NCBI GenBank assembly: GCA_030442055.1
Contig: JAUJEB010000001.1
Coordinates: forward strand, 3,038,001 to 3,102,000
From: Agaribacillus aureus
Lineage (GTDB): Bacteria; Bacteroidota; Bacteroidia; Cytophagales; Cyclobacteriaceae
Reading direction: 5' to 3'
DNA: 64,000 nt
How positions within the stretch are numbered: position 1 is the stretch's first letter; each line of letters begins with the position of its first letter. This document shows positions 15,930-24,812 of the stretch, in pieces. Under the pieces are notes generated by a model. That model was given only the letters and a program-made list of their open reading frames with translations, had not been told where the DNA came from and searched no databases. The translations under genes were made by a program, and so were the position numbers.

Positions 15930-16496
15930 TTAATGCACTAATTTTTTTCTGATCCTGCTCAGGCTTTGCTGTGTAATACCCAGGTAAGAGGAGATATGGG
16001 TAAGTTTTGCTTTTTGAAAAATAAGCGGGTGCTGTTCGAGAAGTTTCAGATAGCGGTATTCGGCAGATTCGGTATGAATACTCATGATTCTCCTGCTTAA
16101 TCTCATAGCAAATTCTGCAAATAAACTGTGAAAGGCTTTGTTAGCCTGGTCTATTTGGTCACTCAGCAGGTTTAATTGATCTTTGGTGATAAGGATAAGC
16201 TCGGTAGCCTCCAGCGCCTGAAAATTCAAAATATTCGTCTCCTCTTTAAAAAAGCTAAAAGGAGAGGTTATCATCATGTTCTCAGCCGAAAACCAATGGG
16301 TCATCTCCTGCCCATCAAGATCCAGGTAGTAGAGCCTGATAAAACCTTTCGAAACATAATAGAAATAGTGACACCGCTGTTTATGCTTCAAAAATATCTC
16401 ACCTTTTTTTGCACTTTGAGTCTTGAACTCAATGCCTAACTCCCCACTCCATTTTTGCAAATGCTCTTTAGATATGAATTGATCTGACTGGAACAT
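15930..16496 (-). CDS. Crp/Fnr-family transcriptional regulator
   Basis: A 188-aa protein with an N-terminal cyclic-nucleotide-binding-like barrel (about residues 20-115, KKGEIFLKHKQRCHYFYYVS), a dimer helix, and a C-terminal helix-turn-helix HISSYLGITQQSLSRIRKKL. The phosphate-binding cassette residues for cAMP are not evident and no FNR-type cysteine cluster is seen, as is common for the many Crp-like proteins of this phylum. It lies 94 bp upstream of the tautomerase-SDR-ALDH genes on the same strand and may control them. Confidence 0.9.
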   Translation of the reverse strand: MFQSDQFISKEHLQKWSGELGIEFKTQSAKKGEIFLKHKQRCHYFYYVSKGFIRLYYLDLDGQEMTHWFSAENMMITSPFSFFKEETNILNFQALEATELILITKDQLNLLSDQIDQANKAFHSLFAEFAMRLSRRIMSIHTESAEYRYLKLLEQHPLIFQKAKLTHISSYLGITQQSLSRIRKKLVH

Positions 16497-16779
16497 ACAA
16501 AATTAAGATAGGCAATCTCTTGAGAAATTCCTTAATATAATGCCGTTAATGTGCTGCAATTCATTTTTTCTTAATTCAGCAGCTGATTTTCTATCATTTC
16601 ATCATTTTCTGCCTCCTCATAGTGTAAAAAGTGTGGTTTTGTTAGCATAGATAAACTAAAACTATCTAATCGACTGGATTTGCGTTTACATAGGAAGTTT
16701 GAAACATGAAATGTTAAGCGTATTTGGTCAAAATGGCAATAGCCCGTAAATTAGATAGGTTAATCATATAATACAAAGA

Positions 16780-17610
16780 ATGTTTTTCAGGCAAATTCCT
16801 GTTAGAAATGAGTTGAGAACCATGATCCGGTCAATTATCCAAATTGAATTGGATACCCCTGGCATGACGTTCAGGAACTTCCCATCTTCCAACCTCAATC
16901 TGGTGTTTAGCTATAAAGATGATGCCATTGAGAAAACCCATGATGGGGAGTCAATAGCCTTCAGGTTTTCTATTGAAGGATTCAGGAATTCACCTGTTGA
17001 GTATATTCCATTGGGGAAAATCGGACTTGTTATCGTTACGCTTAACCCATCCTCCAAATCGCTTATTAAAGAATTGGGTGGCGCGTTTACCTTAAATAAT
17101 AATTGGGACCTCAGAGATATTTATTATTCCCTGACCAGGAATATCAATGAGAAACTCATCAACGCAAATGATGCGGATGAGGCGATAAAATTTGTCGAAT
17201 ATTTTTTAATGAAAATCTTACTGGATGCTTCACCAAATGTCTATGTGGAAGCAGCCATAAATTATATCCAACATAACAATGGGCAAATAAGGGTCAGAGA
17301 AATATCGAATAAAATTGGCTACAGTAAAAAACAGCTGGAAAGAATGTTTATAAGACATGTTGGCCTTACACCTAAGAAATATGCCCAAATTATTCAATTT
17401 CAGCATTGTTTATACTTGCTCCAAAAACCGTTTGTAACAATGACAGGCGTAGCGTTCGAAGCGGGCTTCTTTGATCAGGCACATTTTATTCATACTTTCA
17501 GGCAATTTTGCGGTCAATCTCCACTTTCCTTCCTCAACTTCATCTCCGAACTAAAAAGGAAAAGCAATACTTCCAAAAAGACCTATGGCAGTCATTACCT
17601 TATTGAATAA
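16780..17610 (+). CDS. AraC-family transcriptional regulator
   Basis: A 276-aa regulator with an N-terminal sensing domain (residues 1 to about 150) and a C-terminal double helix-turn-helix. The second half carries VREISNKIGYSKKQLERMF (first HTH) and VAFEAGFFDQAHFIHTFRQF followed by GQSPLSFL (second HTH and AraC signature). The N-terminus resembles the DUF6597-type domain often seen in Bacteroidota AraC proteins. It is followed 76 bp later by a cytochrome c and an oxidoreductase in the same direction, likely its targets. Inducer unknown. Confidence 0.92.
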   Translation: MFFRQIPVRNELRTMIRSIIQIELDTPGMTFRNFPSSNLNLVFSYKDDAIEKTHDGESIAFRFSIEGFRNSPVEYIPLGKIGLVIVTLNPSSKSLIKELGGAFTLNNNWDLRDIYYSLTRNINEKLINANDADEAIKFVEYFLMKILLDASPNVYVEAAINYIQHNNGQIRVREISNKIGYSKKQLERMFIRHVGLTPKKYAQIIQFQHCLYLLQKPFVTMTGVAFEAGFFDQAHFIHTFRQFCGQSPLSFLNFISELKRKSNTSKKTYGSHYLIE

Positions 17611-17686
17611 GGACTGTTCCCCGCAATGTCTCTTTTTTACAATACGCTGAAGTATGCTGTATTTACTTTTGTAAAAAAATACGGCT

Positions 17687-18028
17687 ATGCTTTTTATAGT
17701 AAAAAAATTCAATGGCGCACACATATATTTTGTGCTGGTACTTACCGTAGTCGCACATTCGACTTTGAAGGCGCAAGACACCCCTCCGCCAGTTAATAAA
17801 AACGCAGCTAAAACTTTATTTCTAAAGCATTGCGCTCGCTGTCATGGCAGGAAAGGCCAATTATCATTTGGTAAAATTCCCAAACTCAAGCGAAGTGCTC
17901 TGAACGGTATGGAGATAGGTAAAAAAATAAAATCGGGAGGAAACTCCATGCCCCAATTTGAAAAAAACCTGGGACCGGAAGAAATCCGATTAATCGCAAA
18001 TTATGTTCTTAAACTGAGAGAAAAATGA
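17687..18028 (+). CDS. Small c-type cytochrome, exported
   Basis: A 113-aa monohaem cytochrome c. A Sec signal peptide covers about residues 1-30, ending in LKAQ. The haem-binding CARCH lies at residues 49-53 and a candidate axial Met is in GGNSMPQF at residue 88, as in class I cytochromes. A good TAnnTTTG box (TACTTTTG, 17664-17671) lies close before the start but lacks a well-placed -33 element. It would transfer electrons in the periplasm. Its stop codon overlaps the next start by 4 bp (ATGA), so it is coupled to the MDR oxidoreductase, an unusual partner for a periplasmic protein. Confidence 0.88.
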   Translation: MLFIVKKFNGAHIYFVLVLTVVAHSTLKAQDTPPPVNKNAAKTLFLKHCARCHGRKGQLSFGKIPKLKRSALNGMEIGKKIKSGGNSMPQFEKNLGPEEIRLIANYVLKLREK

Positions 18029-19083
18029 GTATGAAAGCCATAGGAATAAACGAAAATGTATCCATCGGAAATTTGGTTGATAAGCTGCAGGAATTTAACT
18101 GTGAGCGCCCTCAACCTAAAAAAGGTGAGGTACTTATCCAGGTAAACTATTCGACTATAAATATCGATGACATTCATGCCATGGAAGGAAGCATGATGGG
18201 AGGATTTCGGTTTAAACCCAAGGCTTCGAAGAGCAGCATTGTCATCCCGGGTTCAGATGTTGCAGGTGTTGTAAAAGAACTTGGTCAGGGGGTAACGAAA
18301 TTTGAAATAGGCCAAAGAGTTTATGGCATATGCCCGATGAATCAACAATATGGCCCCTGGGCAGAATTTTGTATATCCAAGGTAGAATACCTGAGTGCAA
18401 CACCGCATCATGTTTCAGACAAAGAAATGGTAGCTTTGCCAATAGCGGGGACTATGGCAGCGCGAAGCATTTTAGCCGTAAAAACTATCGAGAATAAATC
18501 CTGCCTGGTAATTGGAGCTGCCGGCGGGATCGGGGCGCTCTGCACACAAGTTTTGGCAGCCAAAAAAGCGACAGTTTATGGAATTTGCAGCACAAAAAAT
18601 AAGAACCTGGTAAGCGAATTGGGAGCCCATGAGGTTCTTACTTACGATTCACCGGATTTTCACGCTTCTTTGGAGAGCCTGGGCGGGAAAATAAATGTTG
18701 TTTTTGATTTTGTGGGAGGAAAAGCCAGAGAAAGGATGGGGCGCAAGGTTCTCATCAAAAACGGTATTTATATTACGGTAGTCGGGCCCAATGAGTGGAT
18801 AGGTCAAAAGAAGCTAAATGTATTTCAAATGACAGGGATGTTTTTGCACATCCTCCGCCGCATGGCATTTTCAAAGCTTTTGACAGGCCGAAGCTATAAG
18901 TTCGTTACATTCAAGGCTCCTCTATTTAGTCATTTGGAAAAAGATTTTGCGACAGGCAGCATACTTTCCCTGAATCAGGAGGTCTCTTTCACATCAATTG
19001 AAATCAAAAAAGCCATAGAACGAGTATTAAAACACAACACTGTTGGCAGAGTAATAATTAAAGTTGCCGATGAAATTTTGTAG
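18025..19083 (+). CDS. MDR-family NAD(P)-dependent alcohol dehydrogenase / quinone oxidoreductase-like
   Basis: A 352-aa medium-chain dehydrogenase/reductase. The N-terminal GroES-like domain holds PGSDVAGVVKELGQGVTKFE followed by GQRVYG. The Rossmann domain has the dinucleotide motif VIGAAGGIGALCTQV. The zinc ligands of classical alcohol dehydrogenases (GHE and the four-Cys structural site) are absent, so it belongs with zinc-independent NADPH:quinone reductase-like enzymes. The product is cytoplasmic. It overlaps the cytochrome c gene by 4 bp and follows the AraC regulator. Substrate unknown. Confidence 0.88.
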   Translation: MSMKAIGINENVSIGNLVDKLQEFNCERPQPKKGEVLIQVNYSTINIDDIHAMEGSMMGGFRFKPKASKSSIVIPGSDVAGVVKELGQGVTKFEIGQRVYGICPMNQQYGPWAEFCISKVEYLSATPHHVSDKEMVALPIAGTMAARSILAVKTIENKSCLVIGAAGGIGALCTQVLAAKKATVYGICSTKNKNLVSELGAHEVLTYDSPDFHASLESLGGKINVVFDFVGGKARERMGRKVLIKNGIYITVVGPNEWIGQKKLNVFQMTGMFLHILRRMAFSKLLTGRSYKFVTFKAPLFSHLEKDFATGSILSLNQEVSFTSIEIKKAIERVLKHNTVGRVIIKVADEIL

Positions 19084-19426
19084 TCAAATTAATCTTGCGC
19101 TTTTAAGGCCGACACACTCCCATTATTCATTGTCATAACAATTCAAAAATTAAATATTAGAATGACGATTAGTAAAAATGAAGATGTCTAAAACATATTC
19201 TTTTTCCCATTTTCTATCCTTTCTAAAAACCGCGAAACTGACGTGCTTTTGTTCATTCTTTGCGCAAAGTAAAACCAGGTTGGAAAAAACTACTTCTAAT
19301 AACTAAAAGAGAAGTTTTTGAATGAGACAAACATTTCATGTGGAATACTTAATTATACTGACTCTCACGCCTAATAATTAGCAAGATCTGCCTAAATTTG
19401 CTACGTGTTTATCAAAGCAAGTATCT
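19084..19426. other. AT-rich intergenic region with a promoter-like box
   Basis: No gene is seen. A perfect TAnnTTTG box (TAAATTTG) lies at 19393-19400, 26 bp before the next start codon, but no TTG is placed 19-21 bp upstream of it. It may be a weak or activated promoter for the gene at 19427. Confidence 0.3.
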
Positions 19427-19795
19427 ATGTTCAATGATCCGGAGTTAAATGGGAAATACCTGGGAACTATCTCCAAAGATTTTGCCGTAGTATCGGAGAC
19501 TTTGAAAGAAGCGGCCTATCAGATTCGTAAGCGTGGCTTTTCCGACTATCCGATTTTTCCTATTTCCAAGGTTGAAATTCCCGTAGGGCAATTGTTAATT
19601 GACAAAAGGGATGCGGCATTAGAATGGAATTATTACACTACCTATTTAGATGAATTCGTGCAAAGGAAACTGATTGCCGAGGAATTGGTTGAGGAATTCA
19701 TGGCCAGTTATAAAAACCCCGATGAGTTTTGTTGCCTTTTTGTAGTTGATAAGGATTTTACCAACTTTGTTTATATACCTTATCCCGAGGATTAA
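19427..19795 (+). CDS. Conserved hypothetical protein
   Basis: A 122-aa soluble acidic protein without signal peptide. I recognise no catalytic motif. It has mixed alpha/beta character with a repeated hydrophobic rhythm, for example YPIFPISKVEIPVGQLLIDK and EFCCLFVVDKDFTNFVYIPY. It reads like an intact, constrained protein, since codon use and composition match the neighbours. It ends 25 bp before the end of the convergent thiL gene and seems to be a single-gene unit. Confidence 0.7.
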   Translation: MFNDPELNGKYLGTISKDFAVVSETLKEAAYQIRKRGFSDYPIFPISKVEIPVGQLLIDKRDAALEWNYYTTYLDEFVQRKLIAEELVEEFMASYKNPDEFCCLFVVDKDFTNFVYIPYPED

Positions 19796-19820
19796 GCCAT
19801 AACTAATACCTGGCAGAAGC

Positions 19821-20855
19821 CTAAAAATGCTGCCAGCCCTGGGCCTTTAAAGGAATAGCATCGCCGGTATTTGTGACAAGCCTGGCATCTCCCCCCTTAG
19901 CTGTTATGTAGCCGATCAACGTGATATCAGGTAAGTATTTAATCTTTTCATAATCATTTTGATCCACCGTAAAAAGTAACTCATAATCCTCTCCGCCATT
20001 CAAAGCGCAGGTGGTAGGATCCAGGTTTAATTCTTCAGCTGTTTTAAATGACAAATCATCTATCGGCAGCTTATCACTATGTATATTGAGCCCATGACCG
20101 GATTCCTTAGCGATATGTAACAACTCGGAAGCCAGCCCATCTGAAATATCAATCATGGCCGTAGGCTTTATCCCGGCCTCTTTTAACTCGTGAATGATGT
20201 CTGTCCTGGCCTCGGGTTTAAGATGCCTTTTCACCAGGTAATCAAAATCACTTAATTCCGGTTGCATATCCGGGTTGGCCAGGTAAACAGCTTTCTCACG
20301 TTTCAGCACCTGAAGTCCCAGGTAAGAAGCGCCCAGGTCGCCGGTCACACAAATAATATCATTTTCTTTAGCCCCACTTCTGTAAGTTACCTCCTCTTGT
20401 GTCACCTCACCCATTGCCGTAATGGAGATAATCAATCCGGAGGTGGATGATGATGTATCGCCGCCAACCAAATCAACCTTGTAATTTTCACAGGCGGAGG
20501 AAATTCCCTTGTAAAATTCATCAATGGCTTCGACAGAAAAGCGATTGCTCAAAGCCAGGTTGACTGTCAACTGCCTGGGAATGGCATTCATGGCTGCGAT
20601 ATCGGAGATATTAACCACCGCTGATTTATAGCCCAGGTGTTTTAAAGGCATAAAAGACAGATCAAAATGGATTTCCTCTACCAATATGTCGCTGGAAACC
20701 ACCATTAAATTACTACCAGTATCTATCACCGCGGCATCATCTCCAATGCCCTTTTTAGTTCCGGGATTTCTGGTCACCGTGCTATCCTTTATTCTTTCAA
20801 TAAGGCCAAACTCGCCCAGATTTCCTATATCCGTCTTTTTTACCTCTTTTTCCAT
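19821..20855 (-). CDS. thiL: Thiamine-monophosphate kinase
   Basis: A 344-aa ThiL enzyme, which phosphorylates thiamine monophosphate to the active cofactor thiamine diphosphate using ATP. The N-terminal GEFGLIERI and GIGDDAAVID motifs, the VNISDIAAM strand, the VGGDTSSS loop, and ALNGGEDYELLFTV near residue 275 are all standard for ThiL and the AIR-synthase-like fold. The length is usual. No thi biosynthesis genes or TPP riboswitch accompany it. A TACATTTG box (plus-strand 20902-20909 read in reverse) lies about 45 bp upstream, with a TTG 23 bp further, a little too far for the consensus. Confidence 0.95.
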   Translation of the reverse strand: MEKEVKKTDIGNLGEFGLIERIKDSTVTRNPGTKKGIGDDAAVIDTGSNLMVVSSDILVEEIHFDLSFMPLKHLGYKSAVVNISDIAAMNAIPRQLTVNLALSNRFSVEAIDEFYKGISSACENYKVDLVGGDTSSSTSGLIISITAMGEVTQEEVTYRSGAKENDIICVTGDLGASYLGLQVLKREKAVYLANPDMQPELSDFDYLVKRHLKPEARTDIIHELKEAGIKPTAMIDISDGLASELLHIAKESGHGLNIHSDKLPIDDLSFKTAEELNLDPTTCALNGGEDYELLFTVDQNDYEKIKYLPDITLIGYITAKGGDARLVTNTGDAIPLKAQGWQHF

Positions 20856-21009
20856 TGACTTATGTAGTTATATGTATTTATCCAAGATCACCAGGAAAAT
20901 ACAAATGTAATGTGAAGTTAAATATTTTACAGCAATTAAGAGCTATGTGCGTTATCTTGGAGCCTGACTATAACTTTTTTGAGATTTAATCAGCCAAATC
21001 AACTTAATC

Positions 21010-21201
21010 ATGAAAAAGATCCTAGCTAAATATATCAGGTTTGGTATTTTTATTCTAATGACGGCTTTCCTTTTCTCTTCCTGCGTAAAATCCCAGTATC
21101 AAACCGCGGAAGGCAAAAGGAAGTATAAAAAGTACAATTCCGTTCAATACCCAAAGCAGCCCGGAACCACCAAAAACAAACGAAATTCTACCAAATTCTA
21201 A
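21010..21201 (+). CDS. Small lipoprotein of unknown function
   Basis: A 63-aa peptide with a basic N-terminus, a hydrophobic segment (FGIFILMTAFLF) and the lipobox FSSC at residues 22-25. The mature part of about 39 residues is strongly basic and rich in Lys, Tyr, Gln and Asn. It may contact the outer membrane or cell wall. Its stop codon overlaps the stop of the convergent mce gene by two bases. No family is recognised. Confidence 0.65.
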   Translation: MKKILAKYIRFGIFILMTAFLFSSCVKSQYQTAEGKRKYKKYNSVQYPKQPGTTKNKRNSTKF

Positions 21202-21602
21202 TCCTTTATCTCCTGACATAGCTCCACCAGCACGCCATTGGTACTTTTGGGGTGTAAAAAGCAAACGAGCTTGTTATCTGCTCCTTTTTTTGGTGTTTCA
21301 TTTAAAATTTGGAAACCTAAATCTTTGAGCCGGGACATTTCCGATGTAATGTCGGCCACCTCAAAGGCGATGTGATGGATCCCTTCTCCTCTTCTATCGA
21401 TAAATTTTGCAATGGGACTATCCTCCCTGGTAGCCTCAAGAAGCTCAATTTTGGTGTCCTGAAACTCAAAAAACGAGGTGTTTACACCCTCAGATAAAAC
21501 CTCTTCAATTTTGTAATGCGCTTTACCGAAAAGTTTGTAAAACAATTCATTGCTATTTTTGAGAGATTTCACGGCAATACCAATATGTTCGATTTTCAAC
21601 AT
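21198..21602 (-). CDS. mce: Methylmalonyl-CoA epimerase
   Basis: A 134-aa VOC-fold enzyme that interconverts the (R) and (S) forms of methylmalonyl-CoA, connecting propionyl-CoA metabolism with succinyl-CoA. The metal-binding pattern is visible: IEHIGIAVKS with His6, GIHHIAFEV in the second half, and GVLVELCQ with the C-terminal Glu. The family length is right. Neither the mutase nor the carboxylase genes are in the window; sucD, for succinyl-CoA, is 9 kb away. The tail overlaps the convergent small lipoprotein gene by 4 bp. Confidence 0.93.
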   Translation of the reverse strand: MLKIEHIGIAVKSLKNSNELFYKLFGKAHYKIEEVLSEGVNTSFFEFQDTKIELLEATREDSPIAKFIDRRGEGIHHIAFEVADITSEMSRLKDLGFQILNETPKKGADNKLVCFLHPKSTNGVLVELCQEIKD

Positions 21603-21829
21603 ATTTTGATTAAATTTGTATTAATATTTAACTAATTTTGTAAAGATCCCGAAACTTTTTAATTGTCACCAAGGTTTAATCATATAATTTAGTTCTGGTG
21701 GCAAAAAGAGCTTCCATCTTTATAATTTCGCACCAAACAGGTGTGTGTTGGATGAATTGACATACCTTACTGAAGCCAATATAAGCTTCAACTGGCATGC
21801 AATCATCCGGAGATTTAACTGATAAAATT

Positions 21830-22156
21830 ATGATAAGCGTTACTGACAAAGCGAAGGACCGGATAGTAAATTTGAGAAAACAAGAGGGGCACTCACAAAA
21901 TCACCACATCAGAGTTTCTGTACAGGGTGGTGGTTGTTCAGGCCTGATGTACGATTTATCTTTTGACAGTGAAACCAAAGATAACGACGAAATATTCGAG
22001 GATAAGGGGATAAAAATAATGGTGGATAAAAAAAGCCTGCTTTATTTGTTGGGTACCACGCTTGACTTTTCAGATGGACTGAACGGTAAGGGTTTTCAAT
22101 TCATCAATCCCAATGCTTCGAGAACCTGCGGCTGTGGTGAAAGCTTTGCCGTCTAA
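21830..22156 (+). CDS. HesB/IscA-family iron-sulfur assembly protein
   Basis: A 108-aa A-type carrier that receives Fe-S clusters and passes them to apo-proteins. The three conserved cysteines are present at C36 (VQGGGCSGLMYDL), C100 and C102 (RTCGCGESF). I chose the ATG at 21830, which gives the family start MISVTDKA; a frame from 21797 adds eleven unlike residues. No isc or suf genes are adjacent. A strong intrinsic terminator follows 15 bp after the stop. IscA, ErpA and SufA types cannot be separated here, so no symbol is given. Confidence 0.92.
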   Translation: MISVTDKAKDRIVNLRKQEGHSQNHHIRVSVQGGGCSGLMYDLSFDSETKDNDEIFEDKGIKIMVDKKSLLYLLGTTLDFSDGLNGKGFQFINPNASRTCGCGESFAV

Positions 22157-22171
22157 AAATAAAATATAAGG

Positions 22172-22196
22172 GCGGGTTATCTTTACCCGCTTTTTT
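22172..22196 (+). terminator. Intrinsic terminator of the IscA-type gene
   Basis: GCGGGT (22172-22177) pairs with ACCCGC (22185-22190) around a 7-nt loop, followed by six T residues at 22191-22196. It lies just after the IscA-like gene and before the convergent purF end. Confidence 0.85.
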
Positions 22197-22210
22197 CAAC
22201 CCTTCAGCTT

Positions 22211-24094
22211 TCAATAAGCTCTTATCAGCTTTCCCTCCATATAATTCATAAATGCCTTATTAACCACCTTGTTACCGCCTTCGGTTGGGAAATCGCCGGT
22301 AAAATACCAGTCTCCCAAATGATTGGGGCAGGCCTTATGTAAATTATCAACAGTCTGATAGATTATCTTTACCTCCGATTTGATCCCTTCCGGCGTTAGA
22401 ATCTCTGCAATTTTATCTGATACCTGGTCATAGGTGAATGGCTCGTAGAGTTCCTTCACATAGTTTGTCACCCTGATATCTCCTTGAGAGGCCACACATT
22501 TATGGTAAACTTCATCCAGCAAATCCTCCATGTTGTTTTCTTTCAACAACTCAATGGCCGCTCTGAAAGCCACAAAATCCTTCATCCGAGACATATCGAT
22601 ACCATAGCAATCGGGAAACCGGATTTGCGGAGCTGAGGAAACTATTATAATGCGCCTGGGCTCAACACGATCCAGCATTTTCAAAATACTTTTTTCCAGT
22701 GTAGTGCCTCGAACAATCGAATCGTCAATAACTACGAGGTTGTCTTTACCCTTGTTAATAACGCCATAGGTGGTGTCATATACGTGAGCCACCAAATCAT
22801 CACGGAGATTATCGTCGGTGATAAAGGTTCGGAGCTTGGCATCTTTGATCACAATTTTCTCCACCCTTGGTTTGAACGATAATATTTCCTCCAAAGAATC
22901 GGGATGTGGCTTCTGATCCAAGATGATATCTTTTCTTTTGTTGACAAGGTAATCTTCCAGGCCTTCAATCATGCCAAGGAAAGCTGTTTCAGCCGTATTC
23001 GGGATATAACTAAATACCGTATTTTTCAGGTCAAAATTAATACTTCTTAATATATTGGGGATCAGCAGCTTGCCAAGCTTTTTTCTTTCGTAATAAATAT
23101 CGGGATCAGTGCCACGGGAAAAATAGATGCGCTCAAAGCTACAGGATTTTTTCTCCAGTTTTTCAATGAACTGATGCTGACCAAAACTTCCATCCTTATT
23201 GATTATTAAAGCATGGCCCGGTTCAATCTCTTTTATTTCATTGTATTCGACATTAAATGCCGTTTTTATAGCCGGTTTTTCCGAGGTCACGACAATGACC
23301 TCGTCATCGGCATAGTAATAAGCGGGACGGATGCCGGCTGGATCTCTTGCGACAAATGCCGCTCCGTGTCCAACCAAACCGGCCATAGCATAACCACCGT
23401 CGAAATCCTTACAGGACCTCCTGAGAATTGTTTGCAGGTCCAGTTCGTTTTCAATGATGTCGGTTATTTCCTGGTTGCTTTTTGCCCCTTTGTATTTATT
23501 GAAAATTAATTGATTTTCTTCATCTAGGAAATGGCCGATTTTCTCCATTACCGTTACCGTATCAATTTTTTCCTTTGGATGCTGACCGAGACTGATCAAT
23601 TTCTTAATCAACTCATCCACATTCGTCATGTTAAAATTACCGGCCACCACCAAATTCCTGCTGCGCCAATTATTTTGTCGCAATATCGGATGACAATTTT
23701 CAACGGAGTTTTTGCCATGTGTTCCATACCTGAGATGTCCCAACCAAAGCTCACCGGAAAAAGCACAATTTTTTTTCATCCAATCCGCCTTGTAAAAATT
23801 GTCTCCTCCCTCCTTTTTGGCTTTTTTATACTTCTTGCTAATCTTATCAAAGATATCGGATATTGGCTTTTGATCTACAGACCTGTACCGGCTGATATAC
23901 CTGTTCCCTGGCTTCAAGCCAATTTTTATATTAGCAACGCCGGCACCATCTTGTCCCCGGTTATGTTGCTTTTCCATTAAGAGATATAGCTTGTTGACAG
24001 CGAAGGAAGGTCCGTACTTGTCAAAGTAGAAGGAAAGTGGTTTGCGTAGCCTCAGTAATGCAATACCACATTCGTGTTTAATAAAATCACTCAT
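22211..24094 (-). CDS. purF: Amidophosphoribosyltransferase (PurF), long form
   Basis: A 627-aa enzyme joining an N-terminal class II glutamine amidotransferase to a C-terminal phosphoribosyltransferase; PurF makes phosphoribosylamine, the first step of purine synthesis. The nucleophile is C9 in HECGIALL, so a short leader of eight residues would have to be removed. Other glutaminase motifs are HNRGQDGAGV and GHLRYGTHG. The PRPP loop reads VVIDDSIVRGTTLEKSIL, followed by APQIRFPDCYGIDM. It is longer than the 470-500 aa of E. coli PurF, with insertions in the glutaminase half and about 100 extra C-terminal residues. A second, standard PurF could exist elsewhere. Confidence 0.85.
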   Translation of the reverse strand: MSDFIKHECGIALLRLRKPLSFYFDKYGPSFAVNKLYLLMEKQHNRGQDGAGVANIKIGLKPGNRYISRYRSVDQKPISDIFDKISKKYKKAKKEGGDNFYKADWMKKNCAFSGELWLGHLRYGTHGKNSVENCHPILRQNNWRSRNLVVAGNFNMTNVDELIKKLISLGQHPKEKIDTVTVMEKIGHFLDEENQLIFNKYKGAKSNQEITDIIENELDLQTILRRSCKDFDGGYAMAGLVGHGAAFVARDPAGIRPAYYYADDEVIVVTSEKPAIKTAFNVEYNEIKEIEPGHALIINKDGSFGQHQFIEKLEKKSCSFERIYFSRGTDPDIYYERKKLGKLLIPNILRSINFDLKNTVFSYIPNTAETAFLGMIEGLEDYLVNKRKDIILDQKPHPDSLEEILSFKPRVEKIVIKDAKLRTFITDDNLRDDLVAHVYDTTYGVINKGKDNLVVIDDSIVRGTTLEKSILKMLDRVEPRRIIIVSSAPQIRFPDCYGIDMSRMKDFVAFRAAIELLKENNMEDLLDEVYHKCVASQGDIRVTNYVKELYEPFTYDQVSDKIAEILTPEGIKSEVKIIYQTVDNLHKACPNHLGDWYFTGDFPTEGGNKVVNKAFMNYMEGKLIRAY

Positions 24095-24523
24095 CAGTCT
24101 GCGTTAATATGCAAAATTAACGATAATTCTTCATAAAAGATACAACAAAACCAACGTATTATTTTCTCAATCAGTGTTGTCATTTCAAAAAATTATCGAG
24201 CCCCTTGCTAATATGTGTAAAATAGGGCTGCTCAAAATAACAGCCCCATGCAAGTAAAGATTAAGGATTTTTTTTAATGTTGTATGAACAATTTTAATCA
24301 ATTTTGGAAAATATTAAAAATATGTTCCTGGATTTCTGTTAGGAAAATAGTTGGTTTTTTAGCAGATATGACAGTAAAACTTGAAATTTATCTTGCCATT
24401 TACAATTAAGATTAAGAAATTAATATAATTAATTACCTGAGAAATAATTATTAAAGATTTTTTTGGCAACAAAGCAAGTAATGGTGCCACGAGGCTTGTT
24501 GTTTGCTATTTTAAGTTTAATGG
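24095..24523. other. AT-rich intergenic region
   Basis: No gene is seen. A small hairpin with arms GGGCTG (24225-24230) and CAGCCC (24241-24246) is present but lacks a T tail. A TAnnTTTG-like box (TAATTTTG on the minus strand, plus positions 24112-24119) lies just upstream of purF, with a TTG 23 bp beyond it, slightly longer than consensus. Confidence 0.35.
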
Positions 24524-24763
24524 ATGAAAAGAATAAAAGTAGGAGACGCTGTTCATGCAATTATGAACAAAAAGGTAATGATTGTATCCGGTATTATGGG
24601 GCAAAAAACAGTTGAATGTGCGTGGCTGGATGAAAATGAAAAATTATGTCGCCGAACATTCAAATCCCAATCTTTGTATTTAATTGATGACTATCGATTG
24701 AAAGAAAAGGTACAGCAATTAAAATCGATTTTGATAAAGCAAAAACTGCTCAAAATTTATTGA
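24524..24763 (+). CDS. Small DUF2158/YodC-like protein
   Basis: A 79-aa basic protein whose layout, a KVGDAVHAIM strand, MIVSGIMGQ, VECAWLDENEKL and TFKSQSLYLI, fits the small DUF2158 (YodC-like) beta-barrel proteins. A C-terminal helix of about 25 basic residues (RLKEKVQQLKSILIKQKLLK) is added. The function is unknown. A second, shorter member lies at 49760-49939. It stands alone between long non-coding stretches. The assignment is by pattern only. Confidence 0.6.
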   Translation: MKRIKVGDAVHAIMNKKVMIVSGIMGQKTVECAWLDENEKLCRRTFKSQSLYLIDDYRLKEKVQQLKSILIKQKLLKIY

Positions 24764-24812
24764 TTGGCATCAGTACTTAAAATGCCGATTTTTTAAAAAT
24801 TAATTCCTCCCG

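Noticed and set aside
19810-19836. CTGGCAG/CTGCCAG stem between two convergent genes as a terminator
   Set aside because: One arm lies inside the thiL coding region and no T run follows.
24225-24246. GGGCTG/CAGCCC hairpin as a terminator of purF or the next gene
   Set aside because: It is upstream of purF on the minus strand and has no T tail in either direction, so it cannot end either gene.
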